Notes: a model not told the origin generated them from the letters alone. Shown: positions 1 to 9,454, counted from the stretch's first letter. The stretch: 64,000 bases of DNA from Neurospora intermedia (GCA_037102815.1 BTPP01000009.1:1116001-1180000); one strand, 5' to 3'. Program-made: numbers and translations.

Positions 1-404
1 GCGAAGCTTCTCGGCCGCGAGATCATTTGTCATGATATCCTCTTCGTCTTGTCCGGTAAGAGCCCATCAACCATTCGATGCCCATTACCAGAAAGGATTC
101 AATTAACTTGTACATGGCAGAACTGGAGCTCATCGGAACCGTGACCGGCAAGCTGAATGTCGTTACCGGCATGGACAGTGTCGTCGATAAGAACGTTAGT
201 GTCAATAAGAACGTTGACGTTATCATGAACAAGACCGTCGATGTCGCCGAGGAGAACACGGATGCAGATGAGTTTGGTAGGTAAGTTCTAATCATGACAA
301 TCAGTTGTTGGGCTAGAGCTAACTATCGTCGTACCACAGTCAATGTCACGGAGAGCGACGCGGGAGTCTCGGAGGCAGATTCCACCGAGTGGGAGATCGT
401 TTGA
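1..404 (+). CDS. Subfamily-1 array gene, 3' part only (copy A)
   Basis: This is the end of a gene that starts before the window. Three exons are visible: 1-55 (end of the core exon, reading AKLLGREIICHDILFVLS), 121-276 and 340-404 with TGA at 402-404. All junctions are phase 1, as in copies B, C and D. The middle exon encodes repeated V-x-x-NV units (VVDKNVSVNKNVDV) and ends DEF. The last exon is acidic and ends TEWEIV. The donor after codon EF is one of two overlapping GT sites (277 and 281); only the first keeps the conserved C-terminus. No known domain is recognised and no membrane segment is visible in this part. The gene was called by homology to its neighbours, and its product is unknown. 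Confidence 0.7.
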
Positions 405-550
405 GTCACCGGCGAGGTTTACAATACCGGTAGAGACATGTATTGAGCGGAAGTGTCCTAGGCGATTTGGAAGTTTGAGATTATCGCGAATGGCTACATG
501 ACACAGAGGTAGAAATGGTTCAAATTGGCCATCGGCGTATAGATACCTGA

Positions 551-1046
551 ATGCAAAGTACTACCAAATCATCAATTCAAGGACCTTTCATATCCACAGT
601 TCTTCGAACGCCCAATGAGGTACCGTTCTCGAGTATGTTTGCGAATTGCGTCTTTAGACGGGAAACCGATTCTGCTAGTAGTGCCGAGCGGTTTTCCCAG
701 CTTCGTCACAGAGAGATTCTCCGTGGTGATATCAGCGCCACCAAATGCGGTAAGTTCTATCACACTTGGATTACGTATATCTATTGCGATTATAGCTGAC
801 TTTCGCTGTGTAGAGCTTAGACAGAAATCCACTGTCCACAAGAAAGTTGATGTTGTCGTCAACCAAGACGCTTTTGTCAATGAGAACGATGTCGACATCG
901 ACGACTTCGGTACCTGTTCTGCTCGAAGAACAAAGTAGACAAATACTGCTTCCGTTGCATCTAACTGTCGCTGTCTTGCAGTTTTTATCCACGAGATTGG
1001 CACTGGAAAGTCCGAGGCGGGAAGTGCCGAGGGGGAACTTGTTTGA
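551..1046 (+). CDS. N-terminally shortened subfamily-1 paralogue (copy A2)
   Basis: Exons 551-749, 814-909 and 982-1046 join in phase 1 into about 119 residues. The first exon contains the second half of the family core (LRHREILRGDI matches LLHRELLCEDM of copy B). It lacks the short first exon and the RFGYAVG half of the core. Exon 2 has the Val/Asn repeat (KKVDVVVNQDAFVNEND) and ends DDF. Exon 3 is 65 nt, exactly as in copies A and C, and begins VFIHE like copy B, but ends AEGELV rather than EWEIV. Splice sites and frames are intact, so it may be a functional short form. It may equally be a 5'-truncated relic, since nothing upstream to the end of copy A resembles the missing exon. Confidence 0.5.
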
Positions 1047-1344
1047 GGCCAAAAATGGAAACAACCTTCGAGGGAGACTTGCTGTCAAGTAATGAAAAGG
1101 GAAGCGAAGCCTGGGAAACTTTTAAGCAAGGGGAAAACCAGGAAGGGCATATTAATATCTGGTTCTAGTAGTTCAAATTCATGATGGATCTACGAATCGG
1201 AGGGAGTGCACGTTCAGACCTCTACCTACCTAGGCATAACAAACACATAGTTCTTTACCATCCACATTCGCTACTCTTTTTTTTACCCAACTAGGTACAT
1301 ATACACGCTTCTGATGGTTATCAAAACCCAGCCGACATTCAAAA

Positions 1345-1650
1345 CCGCACTGATGAAGTGGATAACTGTTCACAGAGTAGATGAATAGGTAGGTAGATTT
1401 TGTCCAGGTTCTTATTGTCGTTCCACCCAGTGCTTTTCGCCTGTCCGGTCACTGGCATATGCCATTCACTTGGTTTCGAACACAGATATAATTCTTCCCC
1501 TCCATCAGCTTTCTGGCTCTCCCAAACTTTCTCCTTGCAACTCACAAACTTCCACGATTTTGTTCACCGACTCACAACTTTTTGTACCTCAATAACGGCA
1601 CCAACCAACCATCCAACTTTCCTCATCCAGCTCGACACCATTTCAACAAG
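1345..1650 (+). promoter_or_regulatory. Promoter/5' leader of copy B, duplicated upstream of copies C and D
   Basis: The stretch carries an A/T-rich core (GATATAATT near 1486) and a pyrimidine-rich leader. A block around 1500-1555 (CATCAGCTTTCTGGCTCTCC and following) is nearly identical at 3268-3325 before copy C and is recognisable before copy D. The upstream parts (TGAAGTGGATAACTG / GTGAATTGGACAACTG) also correspond. The tandem duplication therefore included about 250-300 bp of promoter, which suggests that the copies share regulation. This is a sequence comparison only. Confidence 0.6.
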
Positions 1651-2430
1651 ATGTCGCCCCCTCTAACGACTACTCAAAACATTGGTTCTCTTAGTAAGTC
1701 GCACTTTCACATGTACTTTCCCTCGTCAGCCAACCTCGAGTCCTCGACTACCGACCTCGACGTTCTTGAGTCGACAAAAGTATTTTCTAACACTTCCTCC
1801 CCCTACAACAGTCGAGGGAATCGATGAACAACCCCTCAATATGCCCGCAATGGCCCGTTTCGGGTACGCGGTCGGAGTGGTTAGCAAGGCACTCCAGGCT
1901 GGCTGCGCCGGAGAGGAACTCAAGGACGCTATCCTCCGCTACGTGTGCATCTTGATACATGACTTCTCCGACGCCGAGACAACCGAAGTCGCCCAGAAGC
2001 TTCTTCATAGGGAGCTTCTTTGTGAAGACATGCTCTTCGTATTGATGGGTGAGAATACCTATCCATCAAATATGAACTCCCCATGCCCATTGCTGGCAGA
2101 GGTACCTCTAACCTAGGTAGCTGACACTTGTGCAGAGTTGGGACGCAATGGCAGCATGGACATTTTGGCAAACAAGGATGCTGTCAGTGACGAGAATGTT
2201 GCCATCTGCCAGAACGTCAAGACCGTCGTCGACAATAATGTGATTGTCGACGAGGACAACGCGAACGAAGAGTTTGGTAAGTGCTGGATGCGGTGATGAA
2301 GCAAATAGATAATGATTCGTTCAGAGCTAACTGCCGTGGTATGTTAGTTTTTATCCACGACTCGGAGTCGGAGAGTGATGCCGTCTTTTCGGAGACGGAC
2401 TCGGACGCCTCTGAGTGGGAGATTCTTTAA
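1651..2430 (+). CDS. Subfamily-1 array gene, complete (copy B)
   Basis: Exons 1651-1693, 1812-2048, 2136-2276 and 2348-2430 encode about 167 residues, and all three introns are phase 1. Exon 1 is a 14-residue leader. The core exon is exactly 237 nt and runs from IEGIDEQ through ARFGYAVGVV to LLHRELLCEDMLFVLM; it is predicted by eye to be mostly helical. Exon 3 carries Asn/Val repeats (DENVAICQNVKTVVDNNV) and ends EEF. Exon 4 is Glu/Asp/Ser-rich and ends SEWEIL. There is no signal peptide or membrane helix, so a cytosolic or nuclear location is likely. No family is recognised. The start was chosen because the same position and splice pattern recur in copies C, D and E. Homology to C and D is clear over all four exons. 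Confidence 0.78.
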
Positions 2431-3257
2431 TGGTTAGGGGTAGGGACGGGGATGTACCCGCCTGGCGCCTGGGGTGCTCATGAGCTAATAACTGCCTTGT
2501 GCATAAGTGTCATGGGAAGCAATTGTAAAGGTATCTTGGGGAGTCGAGAGTGGCTGAAATCATTTCATTCCTTTCCTATTATCGAAATCGTTCTTGCAAA
2601 GAAAGCAACTCCCGAATGTACCTGCCCACTGTAATCACAAAGGGTCACAGCATAAGTACCTTTACGTACCTAGGTACTCATCATTTTAGGCGCTTCGGTG
2701 TATAGACTTTGCTTTGCAGACAACGATTAACCATATTCGACATGAAATTTCATGAGTTCCAGTCAGGGCGCCAAGGAGTCGGCATTACCTTTGGGCATCT
2801 CCCTTTCACTGCCGTGTGCCCGACCCTCCAGTCTTCACTCCGACGATCATGTACCTATACATCCAAGGAATTCGAGGTCATGTTCAAGAAAGCTCCATAC
2901 CTCTACCTGAGACATGTTGCATGAATGGGACCTTGACATGGAGGTATTTGACCCAAATCCAAAAGACAGCAGAAAACATGGTTTTTTGACATGAACCCAT
3001 ATAATCCCCGCTCTCCCTAGGACTCCTCGTGAAGGATAGCTCGAACTGTCTGGAAAAAGTGCCATATAGCGACACGTCAATCGCACGCAATAGATGTTCA
3101 TAAAGTTTGAGCAGCCGTTCAGAACCACTTTGGTGAATTGGACAACTGTTTGTGCACAGACAAGATGTACGGGCAGGTTTTCTTCAGGTTCTTATTTTCG
3201 TTTACCCAGTGCATACCGCCTTTTCTGGTTTCCCCTTCACTTCCACCCGGATATTGG
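2431..3257. other. Intergenic between copies B and C
   Basis: No supported gene lies here. The second half (from about 3118) is the duplicated promoter block seen before copy B. A TACCTAGGTA-type short palindrome lies near 2665-2675. Confidence 0.5.
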
Positions 3258-3264
3258 TATAAAA
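3258..3264 (+). promoter_or_regulatory. TATA box of copy C
   Basis: TATAAAA lies about 140 bp before the start codon of copy C, inside the promoter block shared with copies B and D. The matching element before copy D is TATAAAAA at 5431. Confidence 0.5.
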
Positions 3265-3397
3265 CTGCCCCTCCATCAGCTTTCTGGCTCTCCCAAACTT
3301 TCTCCTTGCAACTCACAAACTTCTACGATTTAACCCACCGACCAAAAACCTCGCTTCCGCTTCCCTTACAATTTCACATCAACAACACCCTGACAAA

Positions 3398-4162
3398 ATG
3401 TCGGCCTCTATGCAAAACCCCGCCAAGGAGATCATTTCCATGAGTAAGTCGGACCCCCAACCTCCCCTTATCAGCCAACGTCGACAGCCGACCTCGACAG
3501 AGGCAGTTACTAATAATTCTTCCCCAACAACAGTCGAGAGACTTGATGGCCACCCCCATAGCCTCCACGCCGACAAGCGATTTGGGTATGCAGTCGGCTT
3601 AGTAGTTTGCGCTATGCAGAAAGGCTATACCAAGCACGAGCTCAAGCACATCGTTCGCGACTATAAAGTCACCCAACGGCAGGAACTCGCCCTCGTCGAG
3701 AGTGAGGTCCAGGTCAAAAATATCGGCTACAGGGAGCTCCTTTGTCGCGACGTGCTCGAAGTTATCACTGGTAAGAGATTCCATGAACCTAAAAACATGC
3801 CAGCGGTGTACGAAACCCGCCGTGGCCATTGCAACTAACTGACGTGTATTATTCAGAGCTTGAGAAAAACGCCAAGCGCGACGAGCAGGCCAAGGCCGAC
3901 AAAATTGCGACTTGGAACGAGGATGTTGTCGCCATGAATGGCTGTGCGGTCCACCATGACATGCAGCCCGTCATCGACGAGGACCTGGTTGTCAACGAGG
4001 ACAACATCGATACCCTCGAGTTTGGTAAGTGCTGTTAAGGACATGAAGTAGTAAATGAACAACGCCTGGGTCAAAGCTAACTGTCACTGTGTTATAGTTC
4101 ACATCACTGGAAGCGATTTGGAGTGCTCTGAGGAAGACACATCTGACTGGGAAATGGTTTGA
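3398..4162 (+). CDS. Subfamily-1 array gene, complete (copy C)
   Basis: Exons 3398-3443, 3534-3770, 3857-4024 and 4098-4162 encode about 171 residues, with every intron in phase 1. The core exon is again 237 nt and contains ADKRFGYAVGLVV and IGYRELLCRDVLEVI. Exon 3 is the longest of the subfamily (168 nt) and is richer in Lys/Glu at its start before the VIDEDLVVNEDN-type repeats, ending LEF. Exon 4 ends TSDWEMV. Intron 1 is 90 nt, a multiple of three, and has no stop in frame, so its retention would insert 30 residues. A foldback DNA element begins five bases after the stop codon and probably occupies the 3' UTR. The function is unknown. Confidence 0.78.
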
Positions 4163-4167
4163 ACCTA

Positions 4168-4840
4168 CCGCAGCGGAAATATTGGCAAGGCAGGTAGGCT
4201 ATTTGGGGGGTCAGTCGCCTTCTCTGGTTTCCGAGCACTCTTTTGATAAGTAGCCTACTTCTGATAAGTAGGCTACTTGAAAATCAAGGCTTCTGATTGG
4301 CCGGATTTGAGTATAAAATAATAAAAGCTAAAGACCCCTACAAGGACCTTCTAGAAGGCCTTTATAAGGGTCATTAGTAGTAGCTACTATAGTGGTCTTT
4401 TTAGTGTACCTCTTGGTGGTCTTCTTAGTGTACCTCTTGGTGGTCTTCAATTTCGAAGTCCGGATGAGGGCATTCACATTTCACTACGAAACTTTCCGCG
4501 TGAAACTTTCCACGCGAAAAAAGACAACCACCAGCGGGATTGAACTGGTGATGTTGAGAAAGAGAGTAACGATAAAAACCATTGAGCCACTGGCCTCAAT
4601 TGATTAAGAAAAGGATTCATTGCTTTTATCTATATACCTCGAGGAAGGCGCAACTCTCTAGCTATACTAGACTTCGAATTTTTAGCCATTCTTTTAGTGA
4701 ACCTTATAGCGCACTGCAGATTCGGCCAATCAGAAGTCCGGATTTTCAAGTAGCCTACTCAAACTAAGTAGGCTACTCGACACAGGTAGACTTCTGGCCT
4801 TCAAGTAGGCTACTTTAGCTTCTTGATTTTTCCGCTACGG
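4168..4840. mobile_element. Foldback non-autonomous DNA element at the 3' end of copy C
   Basis: The element starts CCGCAGCGGAAA and ends TTTCCGCTACGG, giving imperfect terminal inverted repeats, and is flanked by TA on both sides (4166-4167 and 4841-4842). Removing it leaves the plausible joint CCTAGG. Inner parts also fold back: AGTAGGCTACTT motifs recur on both arms, and CTTCTGATTGGCC near 4290 pairs with GGCCAATCAGAAG near 4725. A short direct repeat (TTAGTGTACCTCTTGGTGG) occurs twice at 4400-4445. There is no transposase. A TA duplication fits a Tc1/mariner-like origin, but assignment is tentative. Confidence 0.65.
4531..4597 (-). ncRNA. tRNA-like pol III promoter relic inside the foldback element
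   Basis: On the minus strand TGGCTCAATGG fits the A-box consensus (TRGCNNARYGG) and AGTTCAATCCC fits a B box with one mismatch, with tRNA-like spacing. A cloverleaf is not convincing: the T arm is shifted and acceptor pairing is poor. It is read as a tRNA-derived (SINE-like) remnant or a degraded tRNA captured by the element, not as a functional tRNA. Confidence 0.45.
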
Positions 4841-5430
4841 TAGGTTTCCCATGAAGGATGCCAGGTACATTATCACAATGTCTTTTAGTGGGATCATGTA
4901 ATGAAGAGGAAAGTTTGGACCTTGGGGATGCTTGTATGTGAATGGCATTTAGGAGTGGACGATTCAGATTCAAATCTCAAAGAGCACAAGACATTCGAGG
5001 GATAGTTGTTAAATGCCCGGCTACAAAAACCATATCATTATTGCATTCATCATAAAATCTCTCTATCATAGACATTCGAGTGCAAGTCCAATCTCTAATA
5101 CCTCTAGGCAGAAGAAAACATGGTTGGGGCCATGAACCTATATAATCCCCACCCACTCTTTCCAGAATTCCTCTTGAGGTACAGATCTATCTGTCTTAAA
5201 TAAGCGCCCCGTCGTGACGCGTCAATTACACGCTGTGGATTCTTATCATTGGAACTCCAGCAGGGGACTGGAAATTCATAACCACTTTGGTGAATTGGAC
5301 AACTGCCCGTGCACAGACTAGTTGTACAGAAGGACCAGGTCTTTTTTTCAGGTTTGTACTGGTATTTTCGTTCCTCCAGTGCATACCGCCTTTTTTTTGG
5401 GTCTCCCCTTCACTGCACCTCGGACACTAG

Positions 5431-5438
5431 TATAAAAA
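5431..5438 (+). promoter_or_regulatory. TATA box of copy D
   Basis: TATAAAAA lies in the third copy of the shared promoter block. In copies B and C the equivalent A/T box lies roughly 140-165 bp before the ATG. Here a 635-bp element separates it from the ATG. Confidence 0.5.
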
Positions 5439-5490
5439 TTGCCCCTCCACAGGATTCCTGGTCCTCAACTTCCTTCCTCTTTGCAACTCA

Positions 5491-6125
5491 GGGCGTGTTC
5501 GTTACCGCAGTAAAAAGTTAGAGGGTATTCAGATTTGCAGGGTTCGGGTCGTAGTAAGCATACTGGCTTATGAACTGCGCAGTGTTCGGTATTTCTCAGT
5601 AAAAAATGCTTAATTTTTATGCAGGTCGCTGCAACCACCTACAACCACCTGCACTTTCTCCAAATCGTCGATTTGACCAATCAGAGGGCTAGAATCTCCT
5701 TGATTCTTAACCGATTTCCTTACTGCACTACAGCTCAAAATCGAGCCGTAGTGCAGTAAGGAACGTAATTAACAACCACCTATAGCGCTACACCCCTATA
5801 ATATAGAGGGTCACCATCGCAAAACTAAAAAAAATTTTTCCCTAAAGACGGTAAATGAGGCTATTCCCAATTGAAATCTACCAATTGGACTACACAGTAT
5901 CTCAAACTGTATATACACTGTGGTTGTTGTAGAAGGGAAGAATTGAAAAAATGACTCTGGGGGATGGCCTTGATTATATACCTCTAGAGGTCCCGAACAC
6001 GGCTCAGTAAGGTAAAGGGTCTTGGCGTACCTTAACCTTGCATTACTGTGCAGAAGTGCAGCTATAGAATCTGCACAGTAATGCAATATCCCCCCTAACT
6101 TTTTACTGTGGTAACGAACACGCCC
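5491..6125. mobile_element. MITE in the 5' leader of copy D
   Basis: Terminal inverted repeats of about 30 bp begin GGGCGTGTTCGTTACCGC and are flanked by a 3-bp TCA duplication (5488-5490, 6126-6128). The paralogous promoters of copies B and C read CAACTCACAA uninterrupted at this point, which gives a direct empty site and fixes both ends. The interior has no coding region. A shorter relative lies at 58478-58750. A three-base T-N-A duplication with G-rich termini resembles PIF/Harbinger (Tourist-like) MITEs. Confidence 0.82.
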
Positions 6126-6224
6126 TCACAACCGCACAACCTACCGCAAATGACAACCAAAAGCGCCTACCACCCAACCCACTTTCTTTCCCTTGACTCA
6201 AATCCTCAACAGCATTTCAAGAAA

Positions 6225-6939
6225 ATGTCGTCGTCCTGGAAGCCTCCTCTCGATGTCGTTACAATGAGTAAGTCGCATCCTCGTTTGTCATCGACATAAC
6301 TTCAACAGGGGGATTTACTCACACTTTCCACAACAGTCGACAGAATCGATGAACACATCGACATGCACGCTGATGCCCGTTTCGGGTATGCGGTCGGCGT
6401 CGTTGGTACCGCCATAATGTATGACAATTATACCTTCAATAGCTTGAAGGAAACCATCTGCCACTACGTGGCTACTTTGAAGGGCGCCCTCGCCAAGGCC
6501 GACACCAACGAGCTCGTCGAGAAGCTCCGTTACAGAGAGCTCCTTTGCACAGACATCATCTACGCCGTGCTCCGTAAGAATTTCTCTCAAACCTGGGATC
6601 AATAGCCCTAGAGGTAGCTAACACTTGTTGTACAGACTTGGAGCAGAAGTCCATGGGTATCAACGAGGACGATGGTCTTGTCAGTGATGTCGACGATGCG
6701 GTCGATACCCTTAGCGATGTTGTCGTCGACAACACTTTGGCTGTTGATGACCACAACTTGGACCACGAGTTTGGTAAGTGCTGTTTGAGAACATGCCTCT
6801 AAAGCAAAGTAAACGCTACATCGTTCAGAGCTAACCGTCGCCATCTTTAGTCTTCGTCAATGAGAGCGATGCAGACACTTCGCAGGCAGACAGTGGCGAG
6901 TGGGATCTGGTTTCAGAGGTGTCCGACTATCTCATGTAG
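6225..6939 (+). CDS. Subfamily-1 array gene, complete (copy D)
   Basis: Exons 6225-6267, 6337-6573, 6636-6773 and 6851-6939 encode about 168 residues, with all introns in phase 1. The core exon is 237 nt and contains HADARFGYAVGVVG and LRYRELLCTDIIYAVL. Exon 3 carries Asp/Val-rich repeats (DVDDAVDTLSDVVVDN) and ends HEF. The acidic last exon has GEWDLV, here followed by eight more residues instead of the stop seen in copies A to C. There is no signal peptide. A MITE sits between its TATA box and ATG, lengthening the leader or disconnecting the promoter. The function is unknown. Confidence 0.78.
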
Positions 6940-7481
6940 GGGCACTATCATGGGTAGTTGTGCCTTCCACCTTTTGTGGTAGTGTCCTAGATTGGCGGTA
7001 TCATCGTGTCTTACCTTTCCTTCTTTAAGACGTAGTTCCCTCGTGATAGAATTCCGGTTGTCATGGAATTTCAAGTCTACACCGAATTTATAATCTTTGT
7101 ACCCAGCTCCACAGACATCGATGAACCCCATTCTGCCCGAAATTGCAATCACCAAAAGCGTCGGGCCAGGTGGGGTGAATTCCGCGTTTGCTTTTCGTCG
7201 AAGCCCGGTCGGCTGCTTTCGACTTGCTTCTCTTGGTCCACTGCAAGTGCCACGTGCGAGTTGTGAAGCTCTCGAACTCTGTCATGAATGTAAAGGTCAC
7301 GGGGACTACATCACCTGATATTGGTCCTTCTTTCCTTGCGGTTCTCAACCTCCGCCGTGCAACACCAACGCGCATCCATTTGCACCACACCTTCCACCTC
7401 TCGCAAAACTGTGCACATTGCATCGCCATATCGCTCAACGACAATCATCATTGTTACCTAGAGGTATTATTCAACGCCAAG

Positions 7482-8487
7482 ATGTCGTCTATTGGACATA
7501 ACCTCACCATGATGAGTAAGTCGCTTCTTCAGGGTTTGCTAGCTAGAGGTACCTAGGTAAGGTACCCAGCTATCGCTTTCCCGCTCGCCAACCGTCACTG
7601 TCAGAAGGGTCTTCTAACATTTCTTCCGCCACAACAGTCGATTCATGCACAGACAGCCACTGCTACACCGGCAGTGAGCGCCATGCCCTGGCCAGGGGCA
7701 TAGTTCAAGCTAGCAAACTAGACACCAAGGATAAGGCTGCGTTTGTTCTCGTACGGTTGCCGTATAGAGGATGAGGTCGTATAGCTTTATACAACAAAGC
7801 TCGGGCCACCTTTCAGATACACTGTATAGCCGTTTGCACCCCCCTTTATACGGCCAGTATACTACCAGTTTCATTTGGTTGGTAAGGTAGTGGCGTCGTA
7901 CGAGTGCGCTAAGATCACTAGAACTTACAGGGCATTACAGGGTGCAGACTGCGAGTATACGGTATACTACGGCGCTTTGGGGCTGGTCTGCATTTTGGTG
8001 ATTTTGTACGGCGATGCTAAATTTGTACGGTTTTCTAGCCACATATAACCCTAACCCCAATAAGGGGGTCGCAGATTGTATTTCTGTACGGCAACCGACC
8101 AAATGATCGTTATTTTGTACGGTTATTGTATAGAAATGGCTAGAAATGGCCGTATGAGGCGGTTTATACGGCAACCGTACGAGAACAAACGCAGCCTAAG
8201 CTTATTGAGATGACGCTTGCCCTTTGTGGGTATATCGACAATCTCAGAAAGACTTATTGGAAGGCTCGCGATGCCGAGGAATTGTTCACCATTCAGAGGC
8301 GCGAGCGCCTTGCCATCGAACTACTTGGTTTTATCAAAGGTACCTCTATGAGTCTTGGTTAGGTACCTAGGTACGTCCTGTGTGGTTGTGGGGAGGCGGC
8401 TGACATTAGTGGACAGATGCCTTTCCTGAGCACCATGAGATCGGCGAAAGCAACATTCTTGCCCCTACTGGAAAGTACCTAGTGTAG
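7482..8487 (+). pseudogene. Subfamily-1 array gene interrupted by a MITE (copy E)
   Basis: Exon 1 is 7482-7515. The core exon spans 7638-8339 but is split by the MITE at 7735-8196. The exon is 702 nt; removing the 462-bp element and its 3-bp duplication leaves exactly 237 nt, the invariant core length of copies B, C and D. The core is divergent: RHALARGIV stands for RFGYAVGVV, and RRERLAIELLGFI for YRELLCTDIIYAVL. The last exon (8417-8487) is short and lacks both the Asn/Val repeat and the EWEIV tail. The element contributes a stop shortly after entry, so the present gene is broken. Confidence 0.7.
7735..8196. mobile_element. MITE inside the core exon of copy E
   Basis: It is 462 bp with perfect inverted repeats of about 32 bp that begin GGCTGCGTTTGTTCTCG, flanked by TAA on both sides (7732-7734 and 8197-8199). 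There is no coding capacity; the interior is rich in TACGG motifs. The TWA-type duplication and GGC terminus fit a PIF/Harbinger (Tourist-like) MITE. The perfect inverted repeats suggest a recent insertion. Confidence 0.85.
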
Positions 8488-8524
8488 GACATGGACCCTT
8501 GTCGTAGACAACCGAGGCCGGTGA

Positions 8525-9180
8525 GTGAAACCAATGATGACCTCCTTCATACAAGCAGTGTTCACATTTCTGAGTGGAAGCGCTAATGCGGTTCATGCTA
8601 TAGTCGTTGTTCACGAGTGTTTCAAGGGGAGCATGGAGGAAAGGAATATGGTCGAGGTTGTGTCGTATCTCTACGCACATCGGAGCTTTCAGACTATTTT
8701 CCTCTATGGTACCTAGTTCTATCTCATCATGCCCAACTACCTCAACACCCATCCAGCGCCAGTCATTATAGAGCTGCGGGAACGTGGTGAACATCAATGA
8801 TGAATGTGTAGTTCGGGACATCCTTTTCAATCTTTTGTTTGCCCACTTCGATTGATCTGTTCAGGTTTCTTGCTACACAATGATGTCTGGTTGTCCAGTC
8901 ACGATGCCAAGCGGTATGAACATGACGCTGAGCCCATACCTCACGACGAGAGTGATTCAGAGGCAGTTATGGGAGGTAACTGACACCATTTCTGACGTCT
9001 TATGCTTAGCACAATTCTATTGTTCAGATCTCACACTTTCCCTTTCAACGATGGATCGTGTACCTCTATGTACTGCATGTGCCCCTAGCTCCGGTTTATG
9101 GCACGAGTTCATTGTTCAGAGGTACCTTGTCAATGTCAACAAAGAAACGCCTGATGAACCCCCAAGTCCCTAGACTCTGA
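8525..9180 (+). pseudogene. Degenerate subfamily-1 remnant
   Basis: Around 8575-8700 the reading ANAVHAIVVVHECFKG followed by MVEVVSYLYAH resembles the RFGYAVGVVSKA and LKDAILRYVCI parts of the family core. Around 8870-8970 a stretch reading HDESDSEAV recalls the acidic last exon. No start codon, splice chain or EWEIV end can be assembled. It is read as a decayed sixth copy of the tandem array; the boundaries are approximate. Confidence 0.35.
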
Positions 9181-9454
9181 AACCGAAGCAGAAGACCCTG
9201 CATCACCCCCAAAGCCATCCAATGAGTTTCCATCACATTCCTTCTGAAACAATTCATCTCATATCAAGCCTCCCATCTCTCCAAACGCAAACTCAGGATA
9301 AATATCCCCTTTGTCCACTGACCCATATCATCTGTCGGTGGCACCTTCAATGTTGAACAAGTTCGCGAGTTATTCACGTCGATGGCAACGATGGCGCCTC
9401 TCCTAGTACAATGTTTGGGCGGGTGCCGGGGTCGGCGATGGGTGTGGTGGGAAG

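Noticed and set aside
7097-7556. Frames between copies D and E on both strands
   Set aside because: They overlap the leader of copy E and show no family pattern or domain.
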